Shown here: in pieces, positions 43,143-55,405 of the stretch
How positions within the stretch are numbered: the first letter of the stretch is position 1
Layout of the letters: each line of letters starts with the position of its first letter
Origin: Linnemannia hyalina
Lineage: Eukaryota; Mortierellomycota; Mortierellomycetes; Mortierellales; Mortierellaceae
Direction of reading: 5' to 3'
DNA: 64,000 nucleotides
Assembly: GCA_019671135.1 (NCBI GenBank)
Contig: JAHRHY010000001.1
Span: 1,860,001 to 1,924,000, forward strand
Made by a program: the position numbers and the translations under genes
The notes under the pieces: generated by a model
Seen by the model: the letters and a program-made list of their open reading frames with translations, nothing else
Databases searched by the model: none
What the model was told of the DNA's origin: nothing

Positions 43143-46100
43143 TTAAGCGATGAGTGATGAAAGACGACTGGCATAGTAAACGAGCAACAAGAACACAATA
43201 GCAGCCTTGGCTTGGACAGAGGAACCCAACACAAACTGACGGAACCCTCTCTCGACGGCCTGCAACGAGGTCATAACCATCTCTTCCTGCTTCTCCTTCT
43301 GGACTACCTGCTTGGAAGCCAAGGAGGACGAAGAAGCCGAGAACGAGGATGCCGAGGGCCAAGCACCGATGCTGGCCAAGACCAACGAAAACTCCATCTC
43401 GTCATCAGAGAGCGAGTCGCGGGCCTCGACAAACTCGGCCTCATCGCTCTCATACTCCTGGCACTCGTGGGACTCGATCGATCCAGACTGGGAGACGACA
43501 TTATGGATGGCAACACTCTCCTTGTCGTTGTTCATCTTTGTCAGGTTGTCCAAGGGGCTCGAGGTGGCAGTGAACTGAGCAGCATCGACGTCGTCCGACT
43601 TATCGATAGTGTCCAAAGAGAACGTGACACGGACTTCGCGCCTCTTGGGTCCGGAGCTGGCACCACCAATCGAGGCAATCGAGGTGCTGTGCTTCAGGCG
43701 GCTCGAGGGCTGGAATCCGGAACCAGAGGCGGTAGAAGACGACGCAGCAGAGGAGGCCGTCGATGCAGCAGTCAAAGAAGACGAACGAGGACTGAAGGCA
43801 GCAGTGGCCGAGGGAACAGGCGAAGCAGCGGGAGAAGACTGCGAAGCCAAGGAAACAACCTCGACTGACTTGGGAGTAACCACAGGCGTGGCAGGAGCGC
43901 TCGATGAGCGATGGGTGGTAACATCTGAAACAGCATCAACCTTGGCCTCGACCTTAGTTTCAACCTTGGGCACACCGGCAGCTGCAGCCGCGGCTGTGGT
44001 CAACACTGTGGGGACCGGCTTGCTCTCAGTCTGAACTGGAGGTTCCAAGATAGTAGGCGAGTCAGGCATGGGCCTTGGGCTTTCAATAGGCGAGGCAACA
44101 AGCTCGAATCCCGAAGCAGTGCTGGAACGCATACCAGCCTCCAGGGCAGCAGCATTGGTGGGTACTGGAGGAGCATCGGGACCAGGGAGGTAAGCATCGA
44201 TGGGGATCGAGAGCCTGCCCAACGAGCTAGATCGGCGAGGCAATGGGGGAAGAGGAGTGCCAGCGGGGAGGGTCACGATCTGACGAGGAGTACGTCCACG
44301 CGATCGACTCCTATCAGAGCTCTGAGAAGCCTGGGAATCAGGTCGAGCAAAAGATCCTGATGCTGGAGTTGTAGCCGAGTAGCTGGCGCTGCGTCTCTTA
44401 CGGCTGGCATGGGTCGTATGCCCCGATTCCCTCTCGACCTCGTTCTGGTCATGTCCGTTGCTGTCAATGCCGCTGATAGGCTCGCTCTTGATGGTAAGGT
44501 CTTGGGCAGTCTGAACCTCGGCATCTTGCTTGGTCTCCTCCTTGGGTGCGGTGGGCTCGACAATGTTCATGCCCTTTCGTGAGACCTGGGCAATGATACT
44601 CTGACCCTCGTGATCAAGAGTGGTCCAGATGCGAACGCCACCAAAATCAGGAGCAAGCTCCACGCGAACCGAGGGATCGTCAGGCTTGATGAAGAAATCA
44701 TAGCCCTCCTTATAGACCTTGCGACCGACACGGACCTCTGTCCAACCAGGAGCAGCCTTGTAGCACAGCTCGTAAAACCCAGTCGTGGGATCAAAGGTGT
44801 CCAACAGTCTGGTGCCGGAGATGTGCGATGCAAATGGTGGGTAGCCAGTCTTGTTGATGAACTGGTTGAGGCGCGGGACGGCGGTGGTCATGCTGGCAGT
44901 CATGGACTTGACAACCGACGAGGGAAGGGTTCCACGAATGTCGACCTGGACCACAAAGGTCACGTTCACAGAGACGGTGTTGCCCTGGCCGTCAAAGGTG
45001 GGGCGGAGAGACCAACCGGAGAGCTCAAGCATCGCACGGATACGGCCAGGATTTTCGGGGATGGTGGAGTCAAGGACCGACGTCGAGACGTTGTACAGAG
45101 CAGAGGTCATGGGATCCCTGTCAACGATGGTAACTCCAGCAAGATCGCGGCCACTATTTTACATGGACAGGAAAAATAACGACATGTTAATATCTAATCA
45201 TATTAGCCCGAAAACATGTACGCTTTGGGAAATAGAGTAAAAGCAACAACTTACGTGATAGAGCCAACGCCCTTGAGAGTAACATGGAACAAGTACTCGT
45301 TATGGTTAAAGGTCTCGGCAATCGACAGGTTCTCAAAGCGCTCATCCCAGGTGGTGCGGCAGCCAGACGACTCGATCACGGCGTTGATCTGCTCAACAGT
45401 CCAACCTCCAGTAATGGTACCCTCGCTACGAAGCATGGGCAAGCCGGCTCCAGAGATGATTCTCGAGTAGCTTTTGAATCCGTTCTCGCTTGAGATGGCC
45501 CTCCAGCGGTCCTCGGGACTCGAAGCCAAGACCTTGAACATGGCCAAAGCCTTGCGTGCAGTCTCAGAGTGTCTGTGGGGCAAAATCATGATGGGAAGGC
45601 ACGATGTCAACGACCGGTTGGAATCCAAACTGGGTGCAGCCGAATGACGCTTCATGGCATTGCTCGTGGGTCCAGAGGGGCGGATCAGGGACTGGAGAGA
45701 GACGTTGGGGTTGCCGCGGATTGGGACAGCATGGCTATGGCGTGGGACAAAGGCAGTACCCCGACCCATCAATGCGCTATGGCGACGAGCCTCCATCATG
45801 GCTGAGGGAGATTTCATTCCGAACGAGGACATTGCCATAGAGCTGGCTCGGGTGTCGAAAGTGTCCTCCGCCTCGGGAGCTGCCGTGCTGTTCTTGGGTG
45901 ATCTGGGAACAGCCTTGACCTCGGACGTTTGAGCTGCGTCTGAATCCGAAGTGACATCCTTGCTGGTGATCGAGGCGGTAGGCGTCAATGGAGGCGTCGT
46001 TGGAAGGATCATTGGCATCAGCTCCGAATGCTCCGACAAGAGAGTATTACTGCTGCCGTTGTAATTCCTCATCCTTGCCTCAGACTTTGGCAGCACCACA

Positions 46101-47396
46101 GGGATCGACACGCGCTTGGATTGATGGGGTTTCCGTATCGCAGTGTCAGGAGAGAGAGTCGTCCTGGTGACCGGCACTGGCGTACGAGTCTTTTCCTGAA
46201 CATCTGACTTGGAGGCAACAGGCTTGGAGACAGCGGGCTTTGAAAGGGCAGCAGGGGTCTCGATCTTGTCTTGTTGCTTCTTACTCTCGGAAGTGTTGTC
46301 CTTGCCAAAGAGAAGGGAATCACTAAAGAGGGCTGATGATTCGCCAAGGAAAGGGTTGCTGTCGATGAACTCTTGGCTGAACAGAGAATTGGACGAGAAG
46401 AGAGAGTTGCGAGTATTAGCAGCAGGGGCCTTGGACGATGGTGCAGCTTGGTAAAATGGCTGCTGTCGCCTTGGGGACTCGTCTTCGGTGGACTCTTCCT
46501 CCTCGTCATCAGCATGATTTGCGTTGTGGAGTGGCGTAAGGAAAGCCGACCCAGATTCCAGATCCTCATCGTCAGAGTCTGGTGGGATGAGGGAATGATC
46601 CAGCTTGAGAGGCTCGCTCAAACTGCGTTTACGCGTCGTTGTTGAGGCGACAGCGGTCGATGGGTTGCCGTTCTTCTTAAGGTAGGTCTCGATGACGGTG
46701 GCGACGAGTGCTCGCTTGGCCAGTGACCGCTTGGCGATGAACTTTGGGAGCCTGTTCAGAAGATCGGTCTGGATGACATATGTGATCTTTGTGATGGGAG
46801 GGTTGGAAGGGAGGGGCTGGATGATCCACCCGGCCAAGAAGATCTCTGAGCGGTGTTTACCCGCTATCCGAGGGATTTTGGTTGAGTCGACTGAGCAGGC
46901 AGCAAAGTAGATAGTGCCGTCGCTCTCGATTTCCGTCCTTTCTACCATCGAAACATCTCGCGTTCTATTGGAATAAATGAGAAATGAGCAGTAGAAGATG
47001 ATACATGTTAGCGTAGGGAGTTAATCAAAGAATGACAGGGTATCAAACAAGGCATATGAACTCAACAGACGGGAAGAACCAGGGGAGGGAGAAAGTCAAT
47101 AAGGAGGCCGCGGGAAGAATGTAAGGAAAAGACTTACTTGGATGAAAGGGTTCCTTTCATGACCATATACATAAGATTGGTCGCGTCGTCGTAAGTCTCT
47201 ACGCAGCTGAGTTCATCGTACCAGTCGCTATTAGGGTGAAAGAAAAGGAGATGTTTCGTCCGTTAGAAAGATGTCCAGACTCATCGCCAAAAGAAGAAAA
47301 AAAAAAGGGTCGACCGTGTCTATGTCAAATCTGTAACAGATTTGCGAGGGAGCCAGGAGACATAAGTATGTGTGTGTGCATGTATGCGGGAGGGAG

Positions 47397-47439
<43 letters not shown>

Positions 47440-48488
47440 TGGATGAATGAGCCAAAAGAGGGAGTGAGAGAAGGATCGAGCTATAACACACACACGAAGA
47501 GTAGTTGACTATAGCAACTTGACAAAGAAAAGTGAGAAAGAGGGTGAGAGGGAGATCCTCCTTCTCCTGCTCTCACCCGACTCCCTACTCTTCTCTTCGC
47601 CATCTTCGTTTTCTTTACTTTTCTACCCCCTCTCCTTCCTTCCTTCTTTTCGTTCTTCTTTGCGTCCTTCCTTCTTTCCTTCTCCGATGGGCTAATTCAT
47701 CCCTGAAGAGAGTAGTAATTCTTGTGCATCCCTCCATTGTCCTTCCGTCCAATAGACCTTTCCTTTTTCTTAGTCGTCACGGTTCTACAGGAACAAACAA
47801 ACAACAGCCCCAAAGAGAGAGACGCGTCCCCACAACACCAATCAATTTTGGCCCCTAAAAAAAGAAAATTCTCCTCGCCAGCGCCGACGCGATCAAATTG
47901 CAGCACCCGAGCGGGAGAACGCCCTGAAAAAACAAGCACACAAACACCACAGGACCAAAACAACTTTAAAAAAATCGAAAGACGGATAACGCGAGCAAAA
48001 AAAGCACTTACTCCCATAATTTGCGAACTCCTACAATGGCAAATACATCTTGGGCCTTGTGTCCATGGATGACGTGCTCGCCCTTGAAGGCCGGGTACTT
48101 GTGATCGCCGTGGCTGGGTATTGTGGTAGCGGTGGTCGACTGGTAGACAGTGCAGCCAGACTTGTGCTTGTCGATCTTCTTCCAGCCATTCGGCCGCGAA
48201 GCCATCTTGAGGTGCTCGATAGCCTGCATCGACTGCTCCATGTGGTACTCCTTTGTCCGCTTCTGGGGGTCGGGCGTGTAGAACTGTGACCGAAGGTGCT
48301 CCATTTGGTTATGGTGGTTGTCGGATTCGTCTCCGCTCATGGGGTATTCAAAACCAGAGGATGATAGGCCGAGCTGTTGATTGGAGGGTTCCTGCAAGTG
48401 TTGTTGGGGTGGTAGTGGTGGTGGTGGGCGTGGGTATTGATGTTTAGATTGTTGTTGTTGTTGTTGAATGGGAAAACTATTGCTGTGG

Positions 48489-48525
<37 letters not shown>

Positions 48526-48679
48526 GGTTGGCGTTAGTGATGGAGTGGCCCATTGTCTTTTTGTGATGCTGCTCTAGCCATTCGAGAGGCTCGTCGCTAT
48601 GGATATCGTGGGCAAAGCTACCACCTTGGATACCGCCGCCTTGAATGCCCTTTGTCTTTTTCTTTTTTAGTGAAAACAT
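43143..48679 (-). CDS. Protein with two START-like lipid-binding domains and C-terminal transmembrane anchor
   Basis: Likely intracellular lipid transfer or sensing protein; the ligand is unknown. Four exons (48679-48012, 47227-47138, 46964-45255, 45153-43143) sum to about 1492 in-frame codons. The N-terminus has an (N)12 run, poly-Q and poly-P. The first START-like domain begins at about residue 165 (NGWKKIDKHKSGCTVYQS), runs through FKGEHVIHGHKAQDVFAIVG, WDDWYDELSCVETYDDATNL and IYFAACSVDSTKIPRIAGKH, and ends with KITYVIQTDLLNRLPKFIAK, the typical START C-terminal helix. A 280-residue Ser/Pro/Thr linker follows. The second START-like domain (about 730-880) starts WRAISSENGFKSYSRIISGA and ends ELSGWSLRPTFDGQGNTVSV plus SSVVKSMTASMTTAVPRLNQ. 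A further Ser/Ala-rich linker leads to one hydrophobic helix (AAIVFLLLVYYASRLSSLIA) at the very C-terminus, so the domains would face the cytosol from an ER-type membrane. An upstream ATG is used; a second Met (MGHSITNAN) lies 41 codons in. Confidence 0.86.
47401..47436. repeat. (GA)n microsatellite in intron
   Basis: About 36 bp of perfect GA lies in the first intron of the START-domain gene, on the plus strand. Confidence 0.95.
48489..48524 (-). repeat. Trinucleotide run encoding poly-Asn
   Basis: Twelve consecutive AAC-type codons (GTT on the plus strand) encode the Asn run near the N-terminus of the START-domain protein, with a nearby CAA/CAG run encoding Gln. Confidence 0.9.
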
Positions 48680-49589
48680 CTGATGTCGATCCGTCTATGC
48701 CGCGTGGGGGTTTTTTTGGCGTTACAAGAGTGAGAGGTGGATCTGAAAAAAGGAAGAGAGCAGAAGAGAGGAGCAGGGGAGCAATAGGGGAAAAGAGAGA
48801 GAGAGAGTTGTGAAAAAGAGATAGATAGAGGGGTGTCGGAGCCGGATGTAATGCGAGAGCAATTACAGCTAGATGAGCACAAGAAACAGAAATATGTGCC
48901 CGTTGGAAGGGTGGAAAGTCAGTTTAGAAGAGAAAACTGCAAGAAGAGCAAAAAAAGAGGGCTTCTAGACCAGGTGGGAAAGAGGGTAGTGATACTGGGT
49001 GAAGGGTATGGATAATGCGAGGGAGGAGGAAGAGATGGTGATGATACAGCGGTGATGGGCGCAATTGTTGAAGTTGAAAGAGAAAACAGCCTCAAAAGGA
49101 TGAAAGAAAATAAGAAAAAGGAGAGATATGCGGGTATAAATGAAAAAAAGAGAAGGGTGGCGAGGTTTGTGTTCAAGGCGGACTTGTGGTCGACTATGGA
49201 TGAGAAAAAGGAGGAGGGGCAGTTGCTGTCTCGGGTCGCAGGTGGTGCATGGTCCTCTCTTTTGATCGCAAAAAAGGGTCGATATGAGATGATAAATGCA
49301 ACTTGAAGGAAGGAGTGGAAGAAAGAGGGTATGTTGACTCCGTCTTTTTCTTCTGTCCGTTAATGTTGTTGTTGTTGTTAACTGGTGGTCGTTGTTGTTT
49401 CTTGATGGAGACGACGACGACAAAAAGAAAAGAACGAATGAAGAAACGATGTCAACGAGAGGGCGATGAGGGAGCGAAGGTGAAAAAAGGGGGAATTAAA
49501 ACGAAGAAGAAAAGATAAAAACCCAAGTAAGGGAAAGTGGAATGGGTCGTTACAAAAAGGGTGTTGTTGTTGGTTGTTGTTGGTCAAAA

Positions 49590-49985
49590 GTGAGAGGGAA
49601 TGAGAAATAAAAAAAGGAGGCCTTGGTTGTTGTTGTTGGTTCCTGTGCTGTGGTCGTGCGCGGGAGAGAGGAGAGAGGAGAGGAGGAGAGGACAAGGAGA
49701 GCGAAGGAGGGATACACGAGGGACAAGAAAGAGAGATGGAGGGAAGGAGATATTATCAATAAATGAGACAAGGAAGGCGGGGAGAGAAGGAGAGGAGGAG
49801 GGGGAGGGAGGTAAGGGAAGGAGAAGAGAGAGAGAGGGAAGGAGAGGAGGGAAGGAGAGGAGGAAAGGAAGAGGACGACGAGGATAAAGACGAAAGAGAG
49901 AAGAAGAGACTCAAAGAGAGAGAACGAGAGAGAGAAGAGAAGAGAGGAAAGTGGACAACCGAGGAAGGAGGACGAGCGTGTTAAC
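49590..49985 (+). repeat. Long polypurine tract (G/A-rich on plus strand)
   Basis: About 390 bp, nearly all purine on one strand, of GAGAGG-type repeats with few interruptions. The open frames it contains on both strands (GEEERR or SLLSFP repeats) are compositional artefacts. It lies about 1 kb upstream of the START-domain gene. Confidence 0.85.
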
Positions 49986-52210
49986 AACACATCATCATGT
50001 CAAAGAGACATCTAATTCACTTGGGTTACAGTTTTCTCGCAAAGAGAAAAAAACCATAAAAGGCACCGAGAGGAATGAATTATGAAGGTTTCCTTCATTC
50101 CCTTCTTGTTGCTACTTCGCTATGTAACGAACCCATTCGCGCCTACAAATAAATACCCATCATGCTGGCGACCATTGGCATCTAGCTCCCTTTCTATAAA
50201 CATATACACGCTCACAACCTAACTTGCAGCAACACCCAACACGGCAGCCGTTACAGTAGCTGTTTTTTTTACAAATTAGCTGGCGTCTGTCGTACGCTTT
50301 AGTCATTAATCGTTTGAAGCGATCGCCCTCTTTTTCAGGCACTAACAATGTTTGTACTCCCGTCATGGTACCGAACACATGTACCCCTCTGTTATCCAAA
50401 TTGACGCATAGAATCCTGCTGTTTGGAGACAACCCATCCATCTCTTGAAACCGTACATAATTGCCTGTTCGCTCTTGTCTCTCCTTGGGGCCAGCTATGA
50501 TAGTTACTCTTTCACTCACACGCCCAACAATCGCACGTTGTCGTCCTTTACTCATCACCGACGCCCAGCTCGTGGATGATAATCAATCCAGTAACAATTA
50601 CTGCCACCAGTACGCAGCTAACGGTCGGTTGGTCGTCGGCAACAGGCGCGCTCGTGGTGCTCATATCTTTTTTGTTTTGTTTTGTTGTTTGTTTGTCTTT
50701 TATTTGTTTTGCATTCATCCACGCCAGTTTCGGTCCAATCGAACTGCAGTGTTTTGGTTCCCTTCATTTACTTTTACACCCCTAGTGCCAATGCATACAT
50801 GGCAAAAAAACACACACACACACACACACACTTTGCGACTCAATGCTCACCTAGCGCAATGTTATTTTCGTCCTTCATTCAGTTATTTTGGTGCAACCAC
50901 AATTCGTCGGTCTAGCCTTGTGGAGCACGGCCAAGAAAAACAACACCCCATTCTGTTCTCACTCTTTTACACGCTCATATAATACTAATAAAACTTTGGC
51001 TACAAAAGCAACCACGCCATACCATGTCCATGCCATACCCATGGTATCGACATATTCAACCATTGTCCGGACGGACTCCCTCTTCCTCATCTCCCTAATC
51101 GCCTCGGACATATTTCTTCCAACCACAACAATAAAAACAAAGCCCTTCTAATGAACTTACTACACCAAGGTTGGTCTTCAGATGCAGAGCCCGGCCAACA
51201 TTTAGATCCCCTTTTATTCATGAGTAGAAACTAAGTAACCAGCACGTTATTCAAACAAACAAAAAAACAAAATAACAACAAGCACAACAAGAGAACGACA
51301 CCAACAACAACACCATTCCGTATTGTGTTTGTAAGGAAAATAAAAAAGATATGAGAGCACCTCGCTTTCCAAATGGGAGAAATGGCGAGATCCACACAAG
51401 TGTCTAACTTCCTCTTCCCCCCCCATTTTCAGCGACGATGGGTTGGCTAGACTCTCCTCCCATCGATAAACCAAACGTGCTACAACCACACCGAGTGTGG
51501 TGTTGAAACAAAAGAGAGAGGAAGGTTGTCTCCTTACATGAGAGACGCTAGACAATGGTTAGAGAGTTTGCGAGAATGAGGGGATATTATGTCGATCACG
51601 ATTCAGCACAGAAAGAGAGCTGCCTGTTCCTGTTTGTACCCGCGCACTCGTACATGGCCAGGGGCAGAGAGAGATCGATCGTTTGGACCCATGGGCAAAT
51701 GGACAATCAACAATCAATGTCTTGCTTAGGCACACATTTGCCCTTACTCAATCCAATCAAAAAACTCATGCTCGAGTGCATCCCGAGCAAAAGTATGCGA
51801 TGGGTCGTAACGATTGAGGAACATTCCCAGGCCCTTGCTTTTTTTTACTTCATCACTTGTTCTCATTTTATCCTCTTTCGATATCGATCTCATCTCGTCT
51901 CGACCTTGTATTGTCTGATCCCTTCATTCCTCTCTTTCTCTCACTCTGACCCTCTTCCTCTCGCTCTTCAGACCTTTCATACTTTGAAGTTTAGCTTTTT
52001 TTCCTTCTCTGTTAAATCTTACTTCTTTCTCCCTCTTACTCCCAGCGACAGTAGCAAGATGATTGATGCAATGACAAAAAAAGGGGAATACAACTTCGTA
52101 ATGGTGTTACTCTATGATGCTTATTAAAAAACAGGGGGATAAAATGGTACAAGTGCAAAAAAACGAGTGGAAAAAAGAAAAAGGGCTCAAAAAAATAATA
52201 CGAAGAGGCT
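49986..52210. other. Gene-poor spacer, no supported gene
   Basis: About 2.2 kb. A 132-codon minus-strand frame at 50160-50558 is open but has no recognisable motif. A (CA)n run is at about 50811-50830. The remaining frames are short. Confidence 0.5.
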
Positions 52211-53877
52211 CTAGATTCTCTTGCGGTTCTGGCGACGCAACTTTTGTGCGGCAGTCTTGTTCTCGCGATCCTTGGCAATAGAAATCTCCTTCTGCTTGGC
52301 AGCCAAGCCGCCCTCATACGAGGCCTTGAACGACTCCATGAATCCGGGCTGCTTGGCCGCAACCTTGGGCTTGGGGTGGTTGATCAACTGGGGGATGTTG
52401 AAGAACTTGCGCACTGCTGGCGCCTTGAAGAACAAGATCTGGCCGGCTGTGAAGAAGTTCGATGTCAACCAGTATACGAAGATTGCCTATTACATTACAA
52501 AAATTAGACCGCGTTAATTAGTGTCCTAGATCGTTTCTCAATTGTTGCTCCTGAAAACTTTCAACGTATATCAGTGACATCATCAGATCTTTGACTCCAA
52601 GTCATCCCACGAAAACTTACAGAGGGAAAGTTCATGGTCAAGGGGACCATGGCAACGGCCATAACGCGCATGACATTCTTCATAGCTTTGGGCTGAGCAA
52701 CACCGCCAGCCTCGCTTCCAAGCTCCATAATCGCCAAGAATCCGAGCGACGAAACAACGGGCAAGACATAGGTAGGATCAGCAATCGTCAGATCCGTGAA
52801 CCAGTTGATACCGCCCTCCCTGAACTGTGGCACGGGCAAGTTGGCCATATCTCTCAATGCCAAGTAGAACGAGATCATAACGGGGGCCTGCAACAAAGGC
52901 AACATCAAGGACTTCAAGGGGTTGCAGTCGTTCTTGGCAAAGAGCTCCTGAGTCTGGGCCGAGAAACGAGCCAAAGCCGCCGTGTCGTTAGTCTCTTTGG
53001 CGAGCTTCATGTTCTCGGTGAGACGCTCCAGTTGAGGCTTGACGTTGTGAAGACGAGCAGTATTGCCCTGCAATTTGACGATAAAGGGAACCAAAGCCGT
53101 ACGGATCATAACCGTCGACGCAGCAATGGTCGCCCACCAGGGCAATCCAGTCGAAATGTGAACAGCCTCCAAGAAAGTCTCCAATGCTCCAACGGGCGTA
53201 AAATTGACCAAGCCCATAGCCTTCAGATCGCCATACTTCATAGCCACCTGGGTGATCGACTCTGCGTTCTGTGCGGCGACCTCCGAGATGACCGAGGTGG
53301 TCGTGGCGGTGGTGGTAGCAATCGCCTCCTCTGTGACATTCTCAATAACCTCTGCTGCTGAGGGAAAGACGGAATCCGCGGTCGAAGCAGCAGTAACAGC
53401 CTCCTCCTTGGTGTTGTCGGTCGATGAAACAGCGGCAGCCATGGTGGTGGGGTCGATGAAAGCAGCCTTGGGGGTCTCGGTCGACATGTGGCGGTAAAAT
53501 CCAGCGCCGACCGAGGGAACCAACATATGTCTAGCAACGGCAGGGCGAACAATTCCAGTCGATCTCACATTGGTGGCGCGGAAAGCATACTAATACAATT
53601 GAGATTGATGTGATTAGTTTGATGGCGCACTTAGTATGAAAGTGATGGCTCCTTTGCGCTGAAAGCGGGCGTGGCTGTTGAGCTTCATATGGCCGCTGTG
53701 ACTTACTTGTCTGGCAACAGCCGACCTGGAAGTAGAGGGAAACGAACCAGGGACGAAAAGTAAAACGTAAGTATTCCGAACTGAGGTTTGTACATTCCGG
53801 TGCTGTCGTTATGACAATAGTGAAGAATAAGTTAATGCTTACAGGGCTGGCTGGGCGCGGCTGCTGATGCGGAGCAT
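52211..53877 (-). CDS. OXA1: Mitochondrial inner-membrane insertase Oxa1
   Basis: YidC/Oxa1/Alb3-family insertase that places mitochondrially encoded and some imported proteins into the inner membrane. Four exons (53877-53843, 53725-53707, 53589-52621, 52486-52211) give 432 residues. Exon 2 is only 19 nt. The N-terminus (MLRISSRAQPALSAVARQYA) is Arg/Ser/Ala-rich without acidic residues, a typical mitochondrial presequence. After an Ala/Thr-rich intermembrane-space segment come the conserved core helices: LEAVHISTGLPWWATIAAST with VMIRTALVPFIVKLQGN (helix 1 and the conserved Arg), NPLKSLMLPLLQAPVMISFY, TYVLPVVSSLGFLAIMELGS, and RVMAVAMVPLTMNFPSAIFV ending YWLTSNFFTAGQ. The C-terminal matrix tail is strongly basic (KTAAQKLRRQNRKRI), as expected for ribosome binding. 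The gene is divergent from the GPATCH4-like gene across 293 bp. Confidence 0.96.
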
Positions 53878-54025
53878 GGTGAGTTCGAGTGGATGCGAGG
53901 TGGAGGAGGGACAATGAAGGTGATCATATTCCGCCTTTCGGAGGTGAAGGGGAAAATTGCCACTTTGAGTCCCAAGACTCAGGAACAAAAAGTGACTGCC
54001 TTCTACTGGCATTGTAAACACATAT

Positions 54026-54031
54026 CACGTG
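54026..54031. promoter_or_regulatory. CACGTG box in the OXA1/GPATCH4 bidirectional promoter
   Basis: A palindromic CACGTG E-box lies midway between divergent starts at 53877 and 54171. It is the binding motif of Cbf1/USF-type bHLH factors; single 6-mers occur by chance, so function is only suggested. Confidence 0.4.
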
Positions 54032-54170
54032 TAGAGCCACTTTCTTTTTTTTTGGAGGCTTTCTTGAAAGGCACACCAAGAAAAGAAGCATGGTTGACAC
54101 TGGACCTTGAATCTCTTTGCTCTCCACCCCTCTCCTCTCATCATCAACCCACAACCGTCAGAATTGCGCC

Positions 54171-55302
54171 ATGTCGTTCGCAGAGAAGCAGCTTGCCAAG
54201 TTTGGATGGAAGAGCGGTGATGGTCTCGGAAAGAACAAGGACGGTATCAAGAAGAGTATCTCCGTCACTAAGAAGAACGACACCAAGGGTGTAAGTCGAT
54301 TCTCGATATGTCCACGCAACCCCCCCTTGTCTTCAACTGCGCCCAAACCATGAACCAAAAGCTAATCGAACCGATTGAACCTTTATCTTCATAAAACAAT
54401 AGCTTGGAGGAAAATTGGACAAGTGGGACTTCGCTTGGTGGGACCATGTCTTCAACAAGTCCGCCGCCAACATCCAGGTGAACAAGGACGAGTCCGGTGA
54501 GGTCAAGGTCGAGAAGCAGGCCCCTTCAGACATCCAGACTTCGCGCATGGGAATCATTTCGACCTCCAGACCTGCAGGACCTTCCCTCTCAGCCGCTGTC
54601 TCCGCTGATACCTCAGGAACCTCGACCCCTACAACCATGGGCAGCATGACCCCCCGCGATGACTACGCCGATGATGAGGCCGAGCCCAAGCCTGCAGCCC
54701 CCGCCAAATCAGGACCATCGTGGCTCTTTGGATTCGTCAAGGCATCTGCATCGAGTACGGCGACCGAGGAGGCAAAGAGGACCAACAAGGATTTCACCAA
54801 TAGTGCATCCAGTTTCGCTGCCAGAGCCGAGGGCTACGACGATCTCAAGGCTGCTGAGGGAGACTCTTACAGGGACTACAGTGTCAAAGTTTCGGACAAG
54901 GAGCTGTTTGAGGCTTGCGAGGGCAGGACTGCTAGAAAGGGCGCACGCAGCGAGCAGCCTGGAAAGCTGGGTCGTGTCACGACGGAGTTGTTGATCGATG
55001 ATGGCTTAAGGAAGCCCAAGAAGAGCACAACGACCGCCGCCAAGGAGAAGAAGGAGAAGAAGGAGAAGAAAGAGAAGAAGGAGAAGAAGGACAAGAAGGA
55101 GAAAAGGTCGAAGGCAGTGAAGAAGCAGTCCATGAAGAAGCAGCCCAAGGAGAAGAAGGACAAGAGCGAGTCGAAGGAGAAGAAGGAGAAGAAGGTCAAG
55201 AAAGAGAAGAAGGACAGGGAGGAAAAGAAGCCAATGAAGCGCAGCGCCGATGAGGATGAACCACGGTCCAGCAAGAAGTCCAAGAAGGAGAAGAGCAACT
55301 AG
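54171..55302 (+). CDS. GPATCH4: G-patch domain protein, GPATCH4-like
   Basis: Nucleolar/nuclear RNA-metabolism cofactor; G-patch proteins activate DEAH helicases. Two exons (54171-54290 and 54403-55302) give 339 residues. The N-terminal G-patch is FAEKQLAKFGWKSGDGLGKN continuing with KDGIKKSISVTKKNDTKGLG. It is followed by the GPATCH4-type extension DFAWWDHVFNKSAANIQV (W-W-F-NK-AAN spacing as in animal GPATCH4). A disordered middle contains a Ser/Thr/Pro stretch. The last 90 residues are almost only Lys and Glu (KEKKEKK repeats), consistent with nucleolar targeting. The ATG at 54171 is directly in front of the domain with no upstream in-frame coding. Yeast Tma23 and PINX1/Pxr1 are related by domain, but the WW-region favours GPATCH4. 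Confidence 0.86.
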
Positions 55303-55405
55303 ACCATCTAATTATCATACACCCACTGTACAATACACACTCTGCATTTCATTTTCGTTTTTTTACTTTTTCGCCCGAAGTTGACTATATGACTGTCGCC
55401 CTTGC

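Noticed and set aside
49600..49990. Long open frames on both strands rich in Glu/Arg/Gly or Ser/Leu/Phe/Pro
   Set aside because: They arise from the polypurine tract, which has no stop codons in most frames.
50160..50558. 132-codon minus-strand open frame starting MMSKGRQRAIVGR
   Set aside because: Mixed composition and a Cys-rich end without pattern, no splice partners, no recognisable domain and no codon preference like neighbouring genes. Open by chance is the simpler reading, although a small orphan gene cannot be excluded.
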